Positions 34,399-44,336 of a stretch of 64,000 nt of DNA are shown here, in pieces. The notes beneath the pieces were generated by a model that was given only the letters and a program-made list of their open reading frames with translations, was not told where the DNA came from and ran no database searches. The DNA is from Corynebacterium minutissimum (lineage in GTDB: Bacteria; Actinomycetota; Actinomycetes; Mycobacteriales; Mycobacteriaceae). Within the stretch, counting starts at the first letter, position 1. Each line of letters begins with the position of its first letter. The position numbers and the translations under genes were made by a program. The stretch is taken from positions 310,001 to 374,000 of the forward strand of contig NZ_JSEF01000006.1 in assembly GCF_000805675.1 (NCBI RefSeq), written 5' to 3'.

Positions 34399-35786
34399 CG
34401 GCGTCCTCCTTGGCGGGTCGTGCGGGTTCGGGTACGGGTACGGGTGCGGCGGGATGCGCGTGCGGAATCAGCGGCAGCGCGACGATTCGAGCCGGACCGG
34501 CGTGGTGCGCCCAGCACCTTGGTGGGTGGTCCGACGGATTCCTCAACGCCTTGGGGAATATCGAGGGCCGCGGCAAGCTCCGGCGAGGTGCTAAACCACT
34601 GGGGCGGTTCCGGCTGGTCCAAATCGAGCTCATCGTTGATGATCTGCCATTTGCTCAGCTCATCGTAGCCCACGAGGGTGACAGCAGTTCCAGTGTGTCC
34701 TGCACGACCGGTACGGCCGATGCGGTGCACGAACGTCATAGGAACATCGGGGACTTGGTGGTTGATTACGTGCGTGACGTCATCAACGTCGATACCGCGC
34801 GCGGCGACGTCGGTAGCCACAAGGATTTCCACGGTGCCCTCGCGGAAAGCAGTAAGGGAGCGCTCGCGTGCAGACTGATCCATATCGCCATGGACTGCGC
34901 CCACGCTGAAACCTCGCTGTGCCAGCTCATCCGCTACAGAAGCGGCGGCACGTTTGGTGCGAGTAAAGATAATGGTCCGTCCGCGTCCTTCTGCCTGCAA
35001 GATGCGGCTCAACACCGCAACCTTATCCATACGGTGAGCTTGGAAGGTGATCTTGCGGGTAGAGGAGTGAGTCTGCTGATCATCACCGGATTCGGCGCGG
35101 ATATGAACCGGTTTGGTGAGGAAGGTGCGCGCCAGCGTGACGATGGGCCCCGGCATCGTGGCAGAAAAGAGCATGGTCTGGTGCGGGTTTCCGTGCAGAA
35201 GCGTGAGAATCTTCTCGATATCCGGCAAAAAGCCCAAGTCCAGCATTTCATCTGCTTCATCTAGGACGAGGACACTGACCTTGTCAAAAGACAGGTGCTT
35301 CTTCTGGCACAAATCGAGAAGACGTCCAGGTGTGCCCACGACGACGTCCGCGCCAGCTTTAATCTGTTTAATCTGTTCCTCGTACGGCCGGCCACCGCAC
35401 AACGTAATGACGCTGAGCGGCAAGTGTGCGGCGGCTACCTCGAGGTCACCGCTGACCTGAATGGCCAACTCGCGGGTGGGAGCAATAATCAGTGCTCGGG
35501 GAGTGCCATCGAGCTCTGGAATATCTGCATCGTCGAAGACCCGATCCAGTAGTGGGACGCCAAAGCCATAGGTCTTGCCCATACCGGTGCGCGCTTGGCC
35601 AATGAGATCCTGGCCGCTGAGCGCGATGGGAAGAGTCAGTTCTTGGATAGCAAAAGTGTGCGTGATTCCACGCGCGGCCAAAGCATCGCAGATTTCTGCG
35701 GCGACGCCAAGTGCGGCAAAGGTGGGCGATTCACTGGTGTTCCCGCGCTGATCGCGGGAAGCGTTCGAGGATTTCGGGGAATGCAC
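34395..35786 (-). CDS. rhlE: DEAD-box RNA helicase RhlE
   Basis: 463 residues, GTG start at 35786 six nt after TACTAT on the minus strand. Q motif and Walker A ARTGMGKT, PTRELA, VGTPGRLLD, DEAD (LDEADEM), SAT, and HRIGRTGRAG follow in order. A basic Arg/Thr-rich tail (about 70 residues) probably binds RNA. It unwinds structured RNA in ribosome assembly or decay. Start choice is uncertain; a later initiation codon would shorten only the disordered N-terminus. Confidence 0.94.
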   Translation of the reverse strand: MHSPKSSNASRDQRGNTSESPTFAALGVAAEICDALAARGITHTFAIQELTLPIALSGQDLIGQARTGMGKTYGFGVPLLDRVFDDADIPELDGTPRALIIAPTRELAIQVSGDLEVAAAHLPLSVITLCGGRPYEEQIKQIKAGADVVVGTPGRLLDLCQKKHLSFDKVSVLVLDEADEMLDLGFLPDIEKILTLLHGNPHQTMLFSATMPGPIVTLARTFLTKPVHIRAESGDDQQTHSSTRKITFQAHRMDKVAVLSRILQAEGRGRTIIFTRTKRAAASVADELAQRGFSVGAVHGDMDQSARERSLTAFREGTVEILVATDVAARGIDVDDVTHVINHQVPDVPMTFVHRIGRTGRAGHTGTAVTLVGYDELSKWQIINDELDLDQPEPPQWFSTSPELAAALDIPQGVEESVGPPTKVLGAPRRSGSNRRAAADSARASRRTRTRTRTRTTRQGGRR

Positions 35787-35900
35787 ACCTTGATAGTAGA
35801 GGACGTAGCTATAGTGGGGCCATTAGAGCGCCGGAGCACGGGTGCTAAAACGCGCCTCTTCGGCAGGACGTTGAAGAATTATCGAAGGAGCATGCACAGT

Positions 35901-36122
35901 ATGGACATCAAGTTTGGATTCGCCGATACCGCCCGCGAGCTGGTTATTCACGCTGAAGGTGACCAGGAAGAGCTGACTAAGACGATCAATGGTGCTTTGG
36001 CGGACAACTCCACTCTCGAACTGGAAGACGCTAAGGGGCGTAAGTTCATTGTGCGGACGGACCGCGTCGTCTACGTCGAAATCGGCACTGCCCGCGCCCA
36101 TACCGTGGGATTCGCGGGTTAA
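35901..36122 (+). CDS. DUF3107 family protein
   Basis: 73 residues from ATG 35901, with GAAGGAG 10 nt before it; the ATG at 35892 is too close. MDIKFGFADTARELVIHAEGD opens the protein and it ends VYVEIGTARAHTVGFAG, both matching this small actinobacterial family (Rv3209c region). Predicted to be a compact alpha/beta domain. Function unknown. Confidence 0.92.
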   Translation: MDIKFGFADTARELVIHAEGDQEELTKTINGALADNSTLELEDAKGRKFIVRTDRVVYVEIGTARAHTVGFAG

Positions 36123-36160
36123 GTACGCACGAGCTTCGCCAGCGGGTAGCCTAAATGGCC

Positions 36161-37111
36161 ATGGACAATCCTGCGCACAGTGATCAGCGCCCGCAGCAGC
36201 ATTCCCCGCACACCTCAGCGCTGACGCGTTTTGCACGCGACTACGGCTGGTGGCGGGTCGTGGCAATCCCCGTCATGGTTGTCATCACGGTCTGGGTTCT
36301 CGTTGATGTGCTCCGCTCGCCGTCAGCAGAGTCGCCTGAACCGACGGCAGGGGAGGAGCAGGCAACGAGTAGTGTTGCTGCCACTACATCCGCACGGAAG
36401 GGGCCCGACCCGGCAAACGCCAGCGCCGTTGAAGCAGCTAAGGATGAGCTTCCCGCAGGCGGGACCTTCACTGAGCAGGGCGAGGAAACCTACCGTGACG
36501 CCGGCCCGTCGACGATGCATGCGGGCAAGGGCGGAACACAAACCATCCGGTTCTCAGTCGAGATTGAAGATGGCGTGGATACTTCCACTTATGGGGGCGA
36601 CAGTGCTGTTGTCGCGCTTGTCGACGCCACCCTGGCTGACCCCCGCGGGTGGACCGGCGCTGGGAATTACGAATTCATCCACGTGAAAGCGGATGACAAC
36701 CCAGATACCCACATTCGCCTCACGTCACTGGGCACGACTGCAAAACTGTGCGGCGCGCAGTTGCAATCAGAGACTTCCTGCCACACGACAATTGCGGGCG
36801 AATCAGCGGTGTATCTCAATGAATCGCGCTGGGTACGCGGTGCAGTTCCCTTTGAAGGCGATTTAGGAAACTACCGCCAGTACCTCATCAACCACGAGTT
36901 CGGCCACGCTATCGGCTATGCCTCCCACCAGCCGTGCGGTGGCGATGGCAAACTTGCACCGGTCATGATGCAGCAAACACTGAGCCTGAACAATGCTGAG
37001 CTTTATGCCAAGGATTCCGAAGAGGTTTATCCGGACGAGGATGTGACGTGTGAGCCCAACCCGTGGCCGTATCCCATCTCAGCCGACCACGATCACGCTA
37101 AGCCGGAATAG
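36161..37111 (+). CDS. DUF3152 metzincin-like exported protein
   Basis: 316 residues from ATG 36161, eight nt after TAGCCT; an ATG two codons upstream is possible. One membrane anchor (about 28-50), a Ser/Thr/Ala-rich linker, and a DUF3152 domain with HEFGHAIGYASH near residue 248, the zinc-binding HExxHxxGxxH of metzincin-type peptidases. An extracytoplasmic, membrane-tethered zinc peptidase is likely; the substrate is unknown. Confidence 0.9.
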   Translation: MDNPAHSDQRPQQHSPHTSALTRFARDYGWWRVVAIPVMVVITVWVLVDVLRSPSAESPEPTAGEEQATSSVAATTSARKGPDPANASAVEAAKDELPAGGTFTEQGEETYRDAGPSTMHAGKGGTQTIRFSVEIEDGVDTSTYGGDSAVVALVDATLADPRGWTGAGNYEFIHVKADDNPDTHIRLTSLGTTAKLCGAQLQSETSCHTTIAGESAVYLNESRWVRGAVPFEGDLGNYRQYLINHEFGHAIGYASHQPCGGDGKLAPVMMQQTLSLNNAELYAKDSEEVYPDEDVTCEPNPWPYPISADHDHAKPE

Positions 37112-37138
37112 CCCGACGAGAAAGACGAAGACGTACTC

Positions 37139-37912
37139 ATGCCGCTGCCTCCCGAACCCGTTCTAGCCACCTTTAACGCTGAAACCCGACCGCGCCGCGT
37201 GACGGGCGAACTGATGGGTCCTGCCTGGGATAACGGGATCCTCGTGGGGGATGTTGTCTTTGCCGAGGCCCGCGAATGGTCAGGGTGGTCTGCCAAAGTG
37301 CGTGACAAGCTCAGCGTCCCAGGGGTGCGAATCGCTCGTCCCGTACTGACCACTGATGGCCGCTACACGGCCGCCGGCTGGAAAGCTACGCAGTTCGTGC
37401 CCGGCCAGGTACGTGGGCGTATTGATGAAGCGGTGCAGGTAGCGTTGCGACTCGATAGTGCGCTTGCAACTGTGCCGCTGCCGAGCCTAGGTCAGCGTGA
37501 CGATATCTTTGCCCGCGCCGAACGCGCCGCGTGGGAGGAGACGGGCGAGGCCTATTCCGATGAGGAGCTGTTCGAGCTTCCCCTGGTAACTGCGCACATG
37601 GACGTGCTGGGCACCACGATTTTTTCTGGAGCGAATCCGCCAGCACTAACCGATATCGTCCCTTCCGCGGCACCGCGCCCACAGGGCTGGTCTGCGGCAA
37701 TAGCGATGGTCGATGGATTGATTGCGGATGCCGTTGATGCAGACATCTGTACTCGCTTTGAGTCGATTCCTGGTGTACACCAGCTCCTGCTGCGTGCGGT
37801 GGCCTACAGGCGATATGTGAACGTGCTGCACCCGAACTCCAAATCGACCGTTCGTTCGAACATTGAAAAGGTGGAAGAGACCCTCGTGTCCGCCGCATCT
37901 GACAGACTATAA
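37139..37912 (+). CDS. TIGR02569 family protein
   Basis: 257 residues. N-terminal GVRIARPVLTTDGRYTAAGWKATQFVPG and the overall beta-rich first third match TIGR02569, actinobacterial proteins reminiscent of an aminoglycoside-phosphotransferase fold. It almost always precedes adnA, from which it is separated by 3 bp, so a link to the recombination nuclease is plausible but unproven. Cytosolic. Confidence 0.87.
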   Translation: MPLPPEPVLATFNAETRPRRVTGELMGPAWDNGILVGDVVFAEAREWSGWSAKVRDKLSVPGVRIARPVLTTDGRYTAAGWKATQFVPGQVRGRIDEAVQVALRLDSALATVPLPSLGQRDDIFARAERAAWEETGEAYSDEELFELPLVTAHMDVLGTTIFSGANPPALTDIVPSAAPRPQGWSAAIAMVDGLIADAVDADICTRFESIPGVHQLLLRAVAYRRYVNVLHPNSKSTVRSNIEKVEETLVSAASDRL

Positions 37913-37915
37913 GGC

Positions 37916-40900
37916 GTGAATTACAGCAGTCAGTCCACCGTCCGCGCCGGCGTTAGCCTTCCTCCCTCGCCCGACGTCCGCCTAATTCCCCGAACTCGGA
38001 GCGCTACTCAGCGCTCCTGGGACATGCCGCTGCCGAAGGAAGGCACGTGGCGCGTTCTGGGCACTGCAGGTTCAGGGGTGTCGAGCCTGCTTATCGATGT
38101 TGTCTTAGAACAGCTCACTAGCGGTGCTGATGCCTCCGGAATTCTCGTTGTTGCGCCGTCGAAAGAATCAGGCTCATTGCTGCGCCGAGAACTAGCTGAG
38201 CATCTCGATGACTATGCGGCACAGGTTTCCATGGTGCGCTCCGTGCACTCGTTAGCTTTTGCACTGCTACGCCGCGGCAGTGAAGAGGAGCTGCGCCTGA
38301 TTACCGGTGCGGAGCAGGACGCTGTCATCCGGGAGCTACTGGCGGGCCATGCAGCGGATGGCCGTGGTTCGTGGCCTGCGGAGGTGCGCCCAGCGCTGGA
38401 GTACGTTGGCTTTGCGCGACAATTACGTGACTTGCTGCTGCGCGCGATTGAACGTGGGCTTGGTCCAGGTGACTTGGAAGAACTTGGTTCCCGCTATCAA
38501 CGTCCCATGTGGTCTGCCGCGGGTGACTTCCTCCGTGAGTACGAGCGCACCCAGGCTCTTGCTGGTTCTCATTCTTACTCTGCAGCGGAACTAGTCAGCC
38601 AGGTCCTCCTGCGCCCCGAATTACTGCAGGACCACCCATGGCACACCATCGTGGTGGATGATGCTCAGCTGCTCGACCCCACCTCCGGACAGCTCATCGC
38701 TGAGCTGGCTAAGAACGCCCGGCTGACCGTGATCGGTGGTGATCCAGATCAGGCCGTTTTTGCGTTCCGTGGTGCCAATTCTGAATTCCTCACCTCGTGG
38801 GAAGCAGAAAACGAACTCCACTTGGAAGCACCGCATCGCAGGCCGTCTCCTGCCTGTGTGAGCGTCGTCGACTCCCGTGGAACCCTGCGTGATGTTCTGG
38901 CTAATACAGTGCGTCGCCGCCACCTTGAGGACGGAGTGAGCTGGCGTGACATTGCAGTCATCGTGCGCTCGACAGGAGACATTGGCCCAGCCCGCCGGAC
39001 CTTGCTGGCCGCCGGAGTTCCGGTGCATATCAACCCAACAGATGTGGTGCTTGCAGAACAGCGTTTGGTCAAGGCCGTCATGCTGGCGTTGCGTGCACTG
39101 GAAACCGAACTCGATCCGGTGGAACTTGAGGACCTCATTACTGGCCCCGTAGGTGGCGCTGATCCGGTTACCTTGCGCCGACTTATCCGTGGTCTGCGTC
39201 GCTGGAAGCCGGAGCAGCGCGGTATGGACACCTTGCGTGAGTTGCTTGAAGGCGACGTGCCGGACTTCGACAACCTGCTTACGGAGCGCGAAGAAGCCAT
39301 TCTTGCCCGCATACGCGGCGTCCTGTCTGCTGGCCGCGAGGCCCTGCGTGCAGGAGCTGCCGTGGAAGAAATCCTCTGGGAGGTGTGGCAGGCTACGGGG
39401 CTCGATACCCGCCTCCAAGCCGCGGCCCTGCGCGGCGGTGCTGCCGGTTCCCAAGCGGACCGAGATCTTGATGCCATGATGGCCCTCTTCGATGCCGCTG
39501 GTGACTACGCCGAACGTCGCCCTTCCGCATCGTTGGAATCCTTCATCCTCCACATCACCGAGCAAGAGCTCCCCACCGGCGTGCGTGATCGCCGCTCGGC
39601 TCTGCCAGATGCCGTGGAGATTCTCACCGCGCATGGCGCGGTGGGACGGGAATGGGACACGGTCATCGTCGCGGGTGTCCAGGAAGGCACGTGGCCTTCA
39701 GTGGGGGAGACCGGCTCCCTCTTCGGGCAGGAAGACCTCATTGACCTGCTGGACCGTGATATCACCCCTGGAACTCCGGTCAGCCATGTATCTGGACGTT
39801 TGGCGGAAGAACGCCGCCTCTTCCACGTCGCGACAACCCGTCACCGCCACCGTTTGCTGGTTGTCGCGGTGGATTCTCCAGAAAGCGATGAAGTGGAAGA
39901 ACCTTCCCGCTTCATTGAGGAGTTTTTGTCTGCTGAAGGCGTGGATGTACCCGGTGCACAGGCGCGCCGGGAAGCCAGTCAGCGGTGGGCGCGGCAAGCA
40001 CTGCCACGCGAATTAGGCCTTGAGCTTCCGGAGCTGGGGCCGGTGACCTTACGCGGTGGTACCGGCATTGATGAGGAGCTGGATCCTCTGGAAGTTTCAG
40101 TGCTCTCGGTCCCTTCCTTTGTGGCACAATTGCGTCGCTGTGCTACCGATCCAGAGTCTGGCGAAGCCGAGAGTTCTCAGGCAGTTCGGCAGCTTGCCCG
40201 TCTCGCGGAGGCCGGTGTTCCTGGGGCACATCCGGATCAGTGGTGGGCTGCGCGCTCGGTGGCGTCTGAACAGCCGCTGACTGGTTCTAACAGCTTGTCG
40301 CCTTCCCGCGTGGAGGAGCTCATGGCCTGTCCACTGAACGCAGTGTTGGGTAGTCTCGCTGAAGAAGAGACAACAAATATCAACCTTGTGCGCGGCAACC
40401 TTGCCCATGCTTTCCTCGAAGCATTAGGTCGCGGTGTTGAGCCAGGGGCAGCGAAAAAACTCGTGGTGGAAGCCTTCGCGACGATGCTCGATGGCCCGTT
40501 GTGGCGCCGCGATGCTGAGCTTGCTGATTTCGAGCGCCTCATCGATCGCACCCATAGCTGGTCGTTGACCACCACGTTAGAACCGGTAGGTGTCGAAGTT
40601 CCCGTATCCGTCGACATTTCTCCAGAAGTGACTATCCGCGGGTATATCGACCGGCTCATGAAAGAAGGCGATGAGTACGCCGTAGTCGATCTCAAGACGG
40701 GTTCGCAGGCAGCAACGAAGCAAGCAGCACGAGACAACACCCAGCTGCTGACATATCAGTTAGCTCTTGCCCACGGAGAACTCGTCAGGGAGGACTCTGC
40801 TGACGAGGAACAGGTAAAGGCAATTCGCACCGGTGAAGGTGTGCCTCGCGCTACGAGCCGGTTGGTGTATCCACGCACCACAGCAGCGAGCGTGACGGTA

Positions 40901-41080
40901 CGTGAACAAACGGCTAAGCCACCGGAGGAACTTGAGGAGTTTGCAGCTCAGCTGCCAGCCCTCGTCGCGGAAATGCGGGGGCCAGGACTTACTGCACGTG
41001 AGAACGACGGCTGCGATCGTTGCCCCATCCGCTCCATCTGCCCTGTCATGAACGAAGGAGGTCTGGTGACCAATGCCTAA
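37916..41080 (+). CDS. adnA: AdnA subunit of the AdnAB helicase-nuclease
   Basis: 1054 residues, GTG start. A UvrD-like motor domain with a degenerate Walker A (GTAGSGVSS, Val in place of Lys) but a good DDAQLLDP and GGDPDQAVFAFRG, then a RecB-type nuclease (EYAVVDLKTG near 920) framed by a cysteine at about 804 and C-terminal CDRCPIRSIC, an Fe-S cluster pattern. AdnAB resects DNA double-strand breaks for recombination in mycobacteria, where AdnB is the lead motor; the missing Lys fits. Overlaps adnB by 8 nt. Confidence 0.93.
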   Translation: MNYSSQSTVRAGVSLPPSPDVRLIPRTRSATQRSWDMPLPKEGTWRVLGTAGSGVSSLLIDVVLEQLTSGADASGILVVAPSKESGSLLRRELAEHLDDYAAQVSMVRSVHSLAFALLRRGSEEELRLITGAEQDAVIRELLAGHAADGRGSWPAEVRPALEYVGFARQLRDLLLRAIERGLGPGDLEELGSRYQRPMWSAAGDFLREYERTQALAGSHSYSAAELVSQVLLRPELLQDHPWHTIVVDDAQLLDPTSGQLIAELAKNARLTVIGGDPDQAVFAFRGANSEFLTSWEAENELHLEAPHRRPSPACVSVVDSRGTLRDVLANTVRRRHLEDGVSWRDIAVIVRSTGDIGPARRTLLAAGVPVHINPTDVVLAEQRLVKAVMLALRALETELDPVELEDLITGPVGGADPVTLRRLIRGLRRWKPEQRGMDTLRELLEGDVPDFDNLLTEREEAILARIRGVLSAGREALRAGAAVEEILWEVWQATGLDTRLQAAALRGGAAGSQADRDLDAMMALFDAAGDYAERRPSASLESFILHITEQELPTGVRDRRSALPDAVEILTAHGAVGREWDTVIVAGVQEGTWPSVGETGSLFGQEDLIDLLDRDITPGTPVSHVSGRLAEERRLFHVATTRHRHRLLVVAVDSPESDEVEEPSRFIEEFLSAEGVDVPGAQARREASQRWARQALPRELGLELPELGPVTLRGGTGIDEELDPLEVSVLSVPSFVAQLRRCATDPESGEAESSQAVRQLARLAEAGVPGAHPDQWWAARSVASEQPLTGSNSLSPSRVEELMACPLNAVLGSLAEEETTNINLVRGNLAHAFLEALGRGVEPGAAKKLVVEAFATMLDGPLWRRDAELADFERLIDRTHSWSLTTTLEPVGVEVPVSVDISPEVTIRGYIDRLMKEGDEYAVVDLKTGSQAATKQAARDNTQLLTYQLALAHGELVREDSADEEQVKAIRTGEGVPRATSRLVYPRTTAASVTVREQTAKPPEELEEFAAQLPALVAEMRGPGLTARENDGCDRCPIRSICPVMNEGGLVTNA

Positions 41081-44000
41081 TCACCCTCAGAACCCCACTC
41101 ACCACTTCAGTCCTGAGGAACTGGCTACTGTCCTAGGCAAGCCTTTCCCTCCTACCGAGGAACAAGCTGCCGTCATCGATGGGCCACTTGGACCGAAGCT
41201 GGTCGTTGCCGGTGCTGGCGCGGGCAAGACTGAGACGATGGCCTCACGCGTCGTGTCCCTAGTCGCCAACGGCCTTGTGCGTCCTGAACAGGTCCTCGGA
41301 TTGACTTTTACGCGTAAAGCGGCGCAGCAGCTCGAGCAGCGTATTCGCCGACAATTGTTGACCTTGCGCTCGTCAGGCATCCTTAGCCCCGGCAGCGCTG
41401 CTGACGAAGCTGTGGAAAATATTGTGCCAAAGGTGTCTACCTATGATTCCTACGCAGGAGACCTGGTTCGTGAATACGGACTACTCATGCCGGTGGAGCC
41501 GAGTGCTCGCATCATCACGGAGGCTGAACGCTACGCCATTGCTCATGAGGTGGTGAGTAACTACGCCGGCTCCCTAAGTACTGATCACGCAGTGGCAACG
41601 GTGACTGCCACCTTGTTGAACCTCGCACAGACCATGGATGGCGAACTCAAGGATCCCGATGCCTTGCGTGAACACGAGGAGATTTTCCGTAAGACTGCAG
41701 AGGACCTTGAGAAGACTCAGAAGAACGGCAAGGAATTCAGCGACAAGGTGCAGGGCTACCTGGACACGCAGCGTCTCCGCTTGGAGTATCTGCCTCTGGT
41801 GGAAGCACTCAAGAAGGAGCAAGCTGAGCGAGGAGTCATCACCTTTGGTGAGCAGATGTCTATTGCTGCGACTTTGGCGAAGAACTTCCCACTCTTGGGC
41901 GAGCAGCAAAGCGCGCGCTACCGCGTTGTCATGCTCGACGAATACCAAGACACCTCTCACGCACAACGCATCTTGCTGCGCTCTCTTTTCGGCGGGCCGC
42001 GCGAGGGCCTGTCGGTGACCGCAGTGGGTGATCCCATGCAGTCGATTTATGGCTGGCGTGGGGCCACTGCGGAAAACCTTGCGGCCTTTGTCACCGACTT
42101 CCCTCAACCGGATGGTTCGGATGCACCGAAGGACCAGCTCACCACCTCGTGGCGCAACCCCTCCTCGGTGCTAGAGCTGGCTAATGATGTGGCTGCGAAG
42201 CTCTTTTCTGAAAGCCCAGGGGAGCGCCCCGTCGATGAGCTTTCGCCCAAGCCGACTGCACCGGCAGGAACCGTCGAGTTGGGCTACTTTGCCACGGAAA
42301 CAGAAGAACGAACCTTCATTGCGGAACACTTGCGCGAGCTTTATGAAGCCACTCGCGAAGGCGAGGAATTTAGTGCGGCAGTGTTGGTGCGCACCAACAA
42401 ACAATCACCTCTCATCGCGGCAGCCCTCGATGAGGCTGGTGTTCCGAATGAGATTTTTGGAGTCGGTGGCCTCCTGTGGCGCCCCGAAATTCAAGACCTC
42501 GTCGCAGTCGCAACGTTGCTGGTCCGTCCCCAGGACACCACAGCAGCTTTGCGCGTGCTCACTGGGCCGATGTGTGGCCTAGGCATCTCCGATATTCAGG
42601 CCCTCCACTCACGTCAGCGCAATTTGGCCGGTACTACTGATGGCCGCCTGCGGTGGGAAGGGGGCGACCCGCTGGAGTACCTCACTGCTCAGGTGGAGTC
42701 CATCACTGCTGAAGGGCCGGACCAAGTGTTGGGACTCGCGGACGCCCTTGCTGATCTAGGCGAACTTGATCGCTACAGCGCTGAAGGCCTCGAGCGAATG
42801 GAGGAGGTCGCTGCCAAGCTGCGTTATCTGCGAACATATTCACTGGGCAAATCGTTGAATGACATTTTTGCTGACATTGAGCTCGTCTTTGGTGTGCGCA
42901 CTGAGGTTCTCGCTGCCGGAAAGCCGGGAGGAGCAACGCACCTTGATGCCTTTGCTGACCTCGTAGCCGGTTTCCATGGAGATAGTTTGGCCGCGTTGCT
43001 GGATTACTTCGAACTGGCCAAGGAGAAAGAGGACGGGCTCGCCCTGGGCGAGGTGCCGGTTGTACGCAACCGCGTACAGATTATGACCGTGCACAAAGCT
43101 AAGGGCCTGGAATGGGAGCACGTGTGCGTGGCACATGCAGACTCCTCGAGCTACAAAGCTCAGGCAGAGACCTTCCTTACGAAGATTGAGAAGGCGCCTG
43201 GCGATGATGACTACATCGAACTGCCCGATGATGCTGTGAAGCGCTCGGAGTTTGGTAAGGCTTGTGAGGCGTTCAAGGAGCTTGACCGTGAATTCCAAGC
43301 AGAGGAAGCAGCGCGTCTTTTCTACGTAGCGATGACACGCACAGAGTCCACGCTGACAGTGACGGGCTCCGGTACGAACAAGGCAAAGGGAAAGAGCAAG
43401 AAGGGCCCGTACTCTTATCTACAGCTGCTGGCAGATAAGCACCCAGAACTTGTTGTCCACTGGGAGGTGCCGGACCTTCCCATCGAGGCTGAGGAAGGCG
43501 CGGAGCGTGAAGCTCACTTCCCGTCGCTGACTCCGCAGCCTCAGGCGGTTGATGCCGCCGCTGCGGTTCGCGCCGCGATGGAGGAGCTTCCAGCATTGCG
43601 TGATGGCGAAACTTTCGAGCTGTGGGAGCAGGAGGCAAGCGCGCTTATTGAAGAGCACAAGGCGCTGCAAGCCCCAGTGGTCGATGTTGAGCTTCCGAGT
43701 GAGTTGACGGCCTCCGACATGGTGGCCATGTCGGCTGACCCGATTCAGTTTGCACGCCGTCAGCGTCGCCCCATTCCCTTCAAACCAAATTCCTACGCCA
43801 AGCGCGGTACTGCGTTCCACGCCTGGCTCGAAGACCGCTTCGGCGCACCGGCGCTCTTGGGTGAGGATGAGCTACCAGGTTCCCACGATGAGCCAGACCA
43901 CGACCTTGAATCCCTCAAGGAAGCGTTCTTGGCTTCCGAGTGGGCACAGCGCACCCCAGCACATGTCGAAGCCCCCTTCGAAATCACCATCGGTGATTCC

Positions 44001-44294
44001 GTTGTGCGTGGACGTATGGACGCGGTATTCCATCAGCCTGACGGAACTTGGCTCATCGTGGATTGGAAGACGGGCCGGCGCCCCCAGGGCGCTGCGCTGA
44101 CCTCAGCGCAGATTCAGCTTGCTGTCTACGCAGAAGCATGGCGCCGTATCCACGGAGTCGACTCGGTTCGCGCAGCCTTCTTCTACGTTCATGAGAACTT
44201 CCTGCTGGAGCCGGAGAACTTGCCTACTGGCGCTCGGCTAGCTGAGCTTTTGGACTCTGCAGTTTCCACTCCGCCCGGGTTAAGTCTAAGGTAG
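41073..44294 (+). CDS. adnB: AdnB subunit, lead motor and nuclease of AdnAB
   Basis: 1073 residues. Intact superfamily-1 motifs: AGAGAGKTETM near 48, TFTRKAA, LDEYQDTSHAQR near 288, GDPMQSIYGWRGA, and TVHKAKGLEW near 673. The C-terminal RecB-like nuclease has GRMDAVF and LIVDWKTGRRP near 1005. With AdnA it unwinds and degrades broken ends. Start ATG at 41073 is inside adnA, giving coupled translation and matched subunit amounts. Confidence 0.95.
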   Translation: MPNHPQNPTHHFSPEELATVLGKPFPPTEEQAAVIDGPLGPKLVVAGAGAGKTETMASRVVSLVANGLVRPEQVLGLTFTRKAAQQLEQRIRRQLLTLRSSGILSPGSAADEAVENIVPKVSTYDSYAGDLVREYGLLMPVEPSARIITEAERYAIAHEVVSNYAGSLSTDHAVATVTATLLNLAQTMDGELKDPDALREHEEIFRKTAEDLEKTQKNGKEFSDKVQGYLDTQRLRLEYLPLVEALKKEQAERGVITFGEQMSIAATLAKNFPLLGEQQSARYRVVMLDEYQDTSHAQRILLRSLFGGPREGLSVTAVGDPMQSIYGWRGATAENLAAFVTDFPQPDGSDAPKDQLTTSWRNPSSVLELANDVAAKLFSESPGERPVDELSPKPTAPAGTVELGYFATETEERTFIAEHLRELYEATREGEEFSAAVLVRTNKQSPLIAAALDEAGVPNEIFGVGGLLWRPEIQDLVAVATLLVRPQDTTAALRVLTGPMCGLGISDIQALHSRQRNLAGTTDGRLRWEGGDPLEYLTAQVESITAEGPDQVLGLADALADLGELDRYSAEGLERMEEVAAKLRYLRTYSLGKSLNDIFADIELVFGVRTEVLAAGKPGGATHLDAFADLVAGFHGDSLAALLDYFELAKEKEDGLALGEVPVVRNRVQIMTVHKAKGLEWEHVCVAHADSSSYKAQAETFLTKIEKAPGDDDYIELPDDAVKRSEFGKACEAFKELDREFQAEEAARLFYVAMTRTESTLTVTGSGTNKAKGKSKKGPYSYLQLLADKHPELVVHWEVPDLPIEAEEGAEREAHFPSLTPQPQAVDAAAAVRAAMEELPALRDGETFELWEQEASALIEEHKALQAPVVDVELPSELTASDMVAMSADPIQFARRQRRPIPFKPNSYAKRGTAFHAWLEDRFGAPALLGEDELPGSHDEPDHDLESLKEAFLASEWAQRTPAHVEAPFEITIGDSVVRGRMDAVFHQPDGTWLIVDWKTGRRPQGAALTSAQIQLAVYAEAWRRIHGVDSVRAAFFYVHENFLLEPENLPTGARLAELLDSAVSTPPGLSLR

Positions 44295-44336
44295 TCTCAC
44301 GGTACATTCGCTCCGTTTAAGGGAGGTTGGCGCTTA

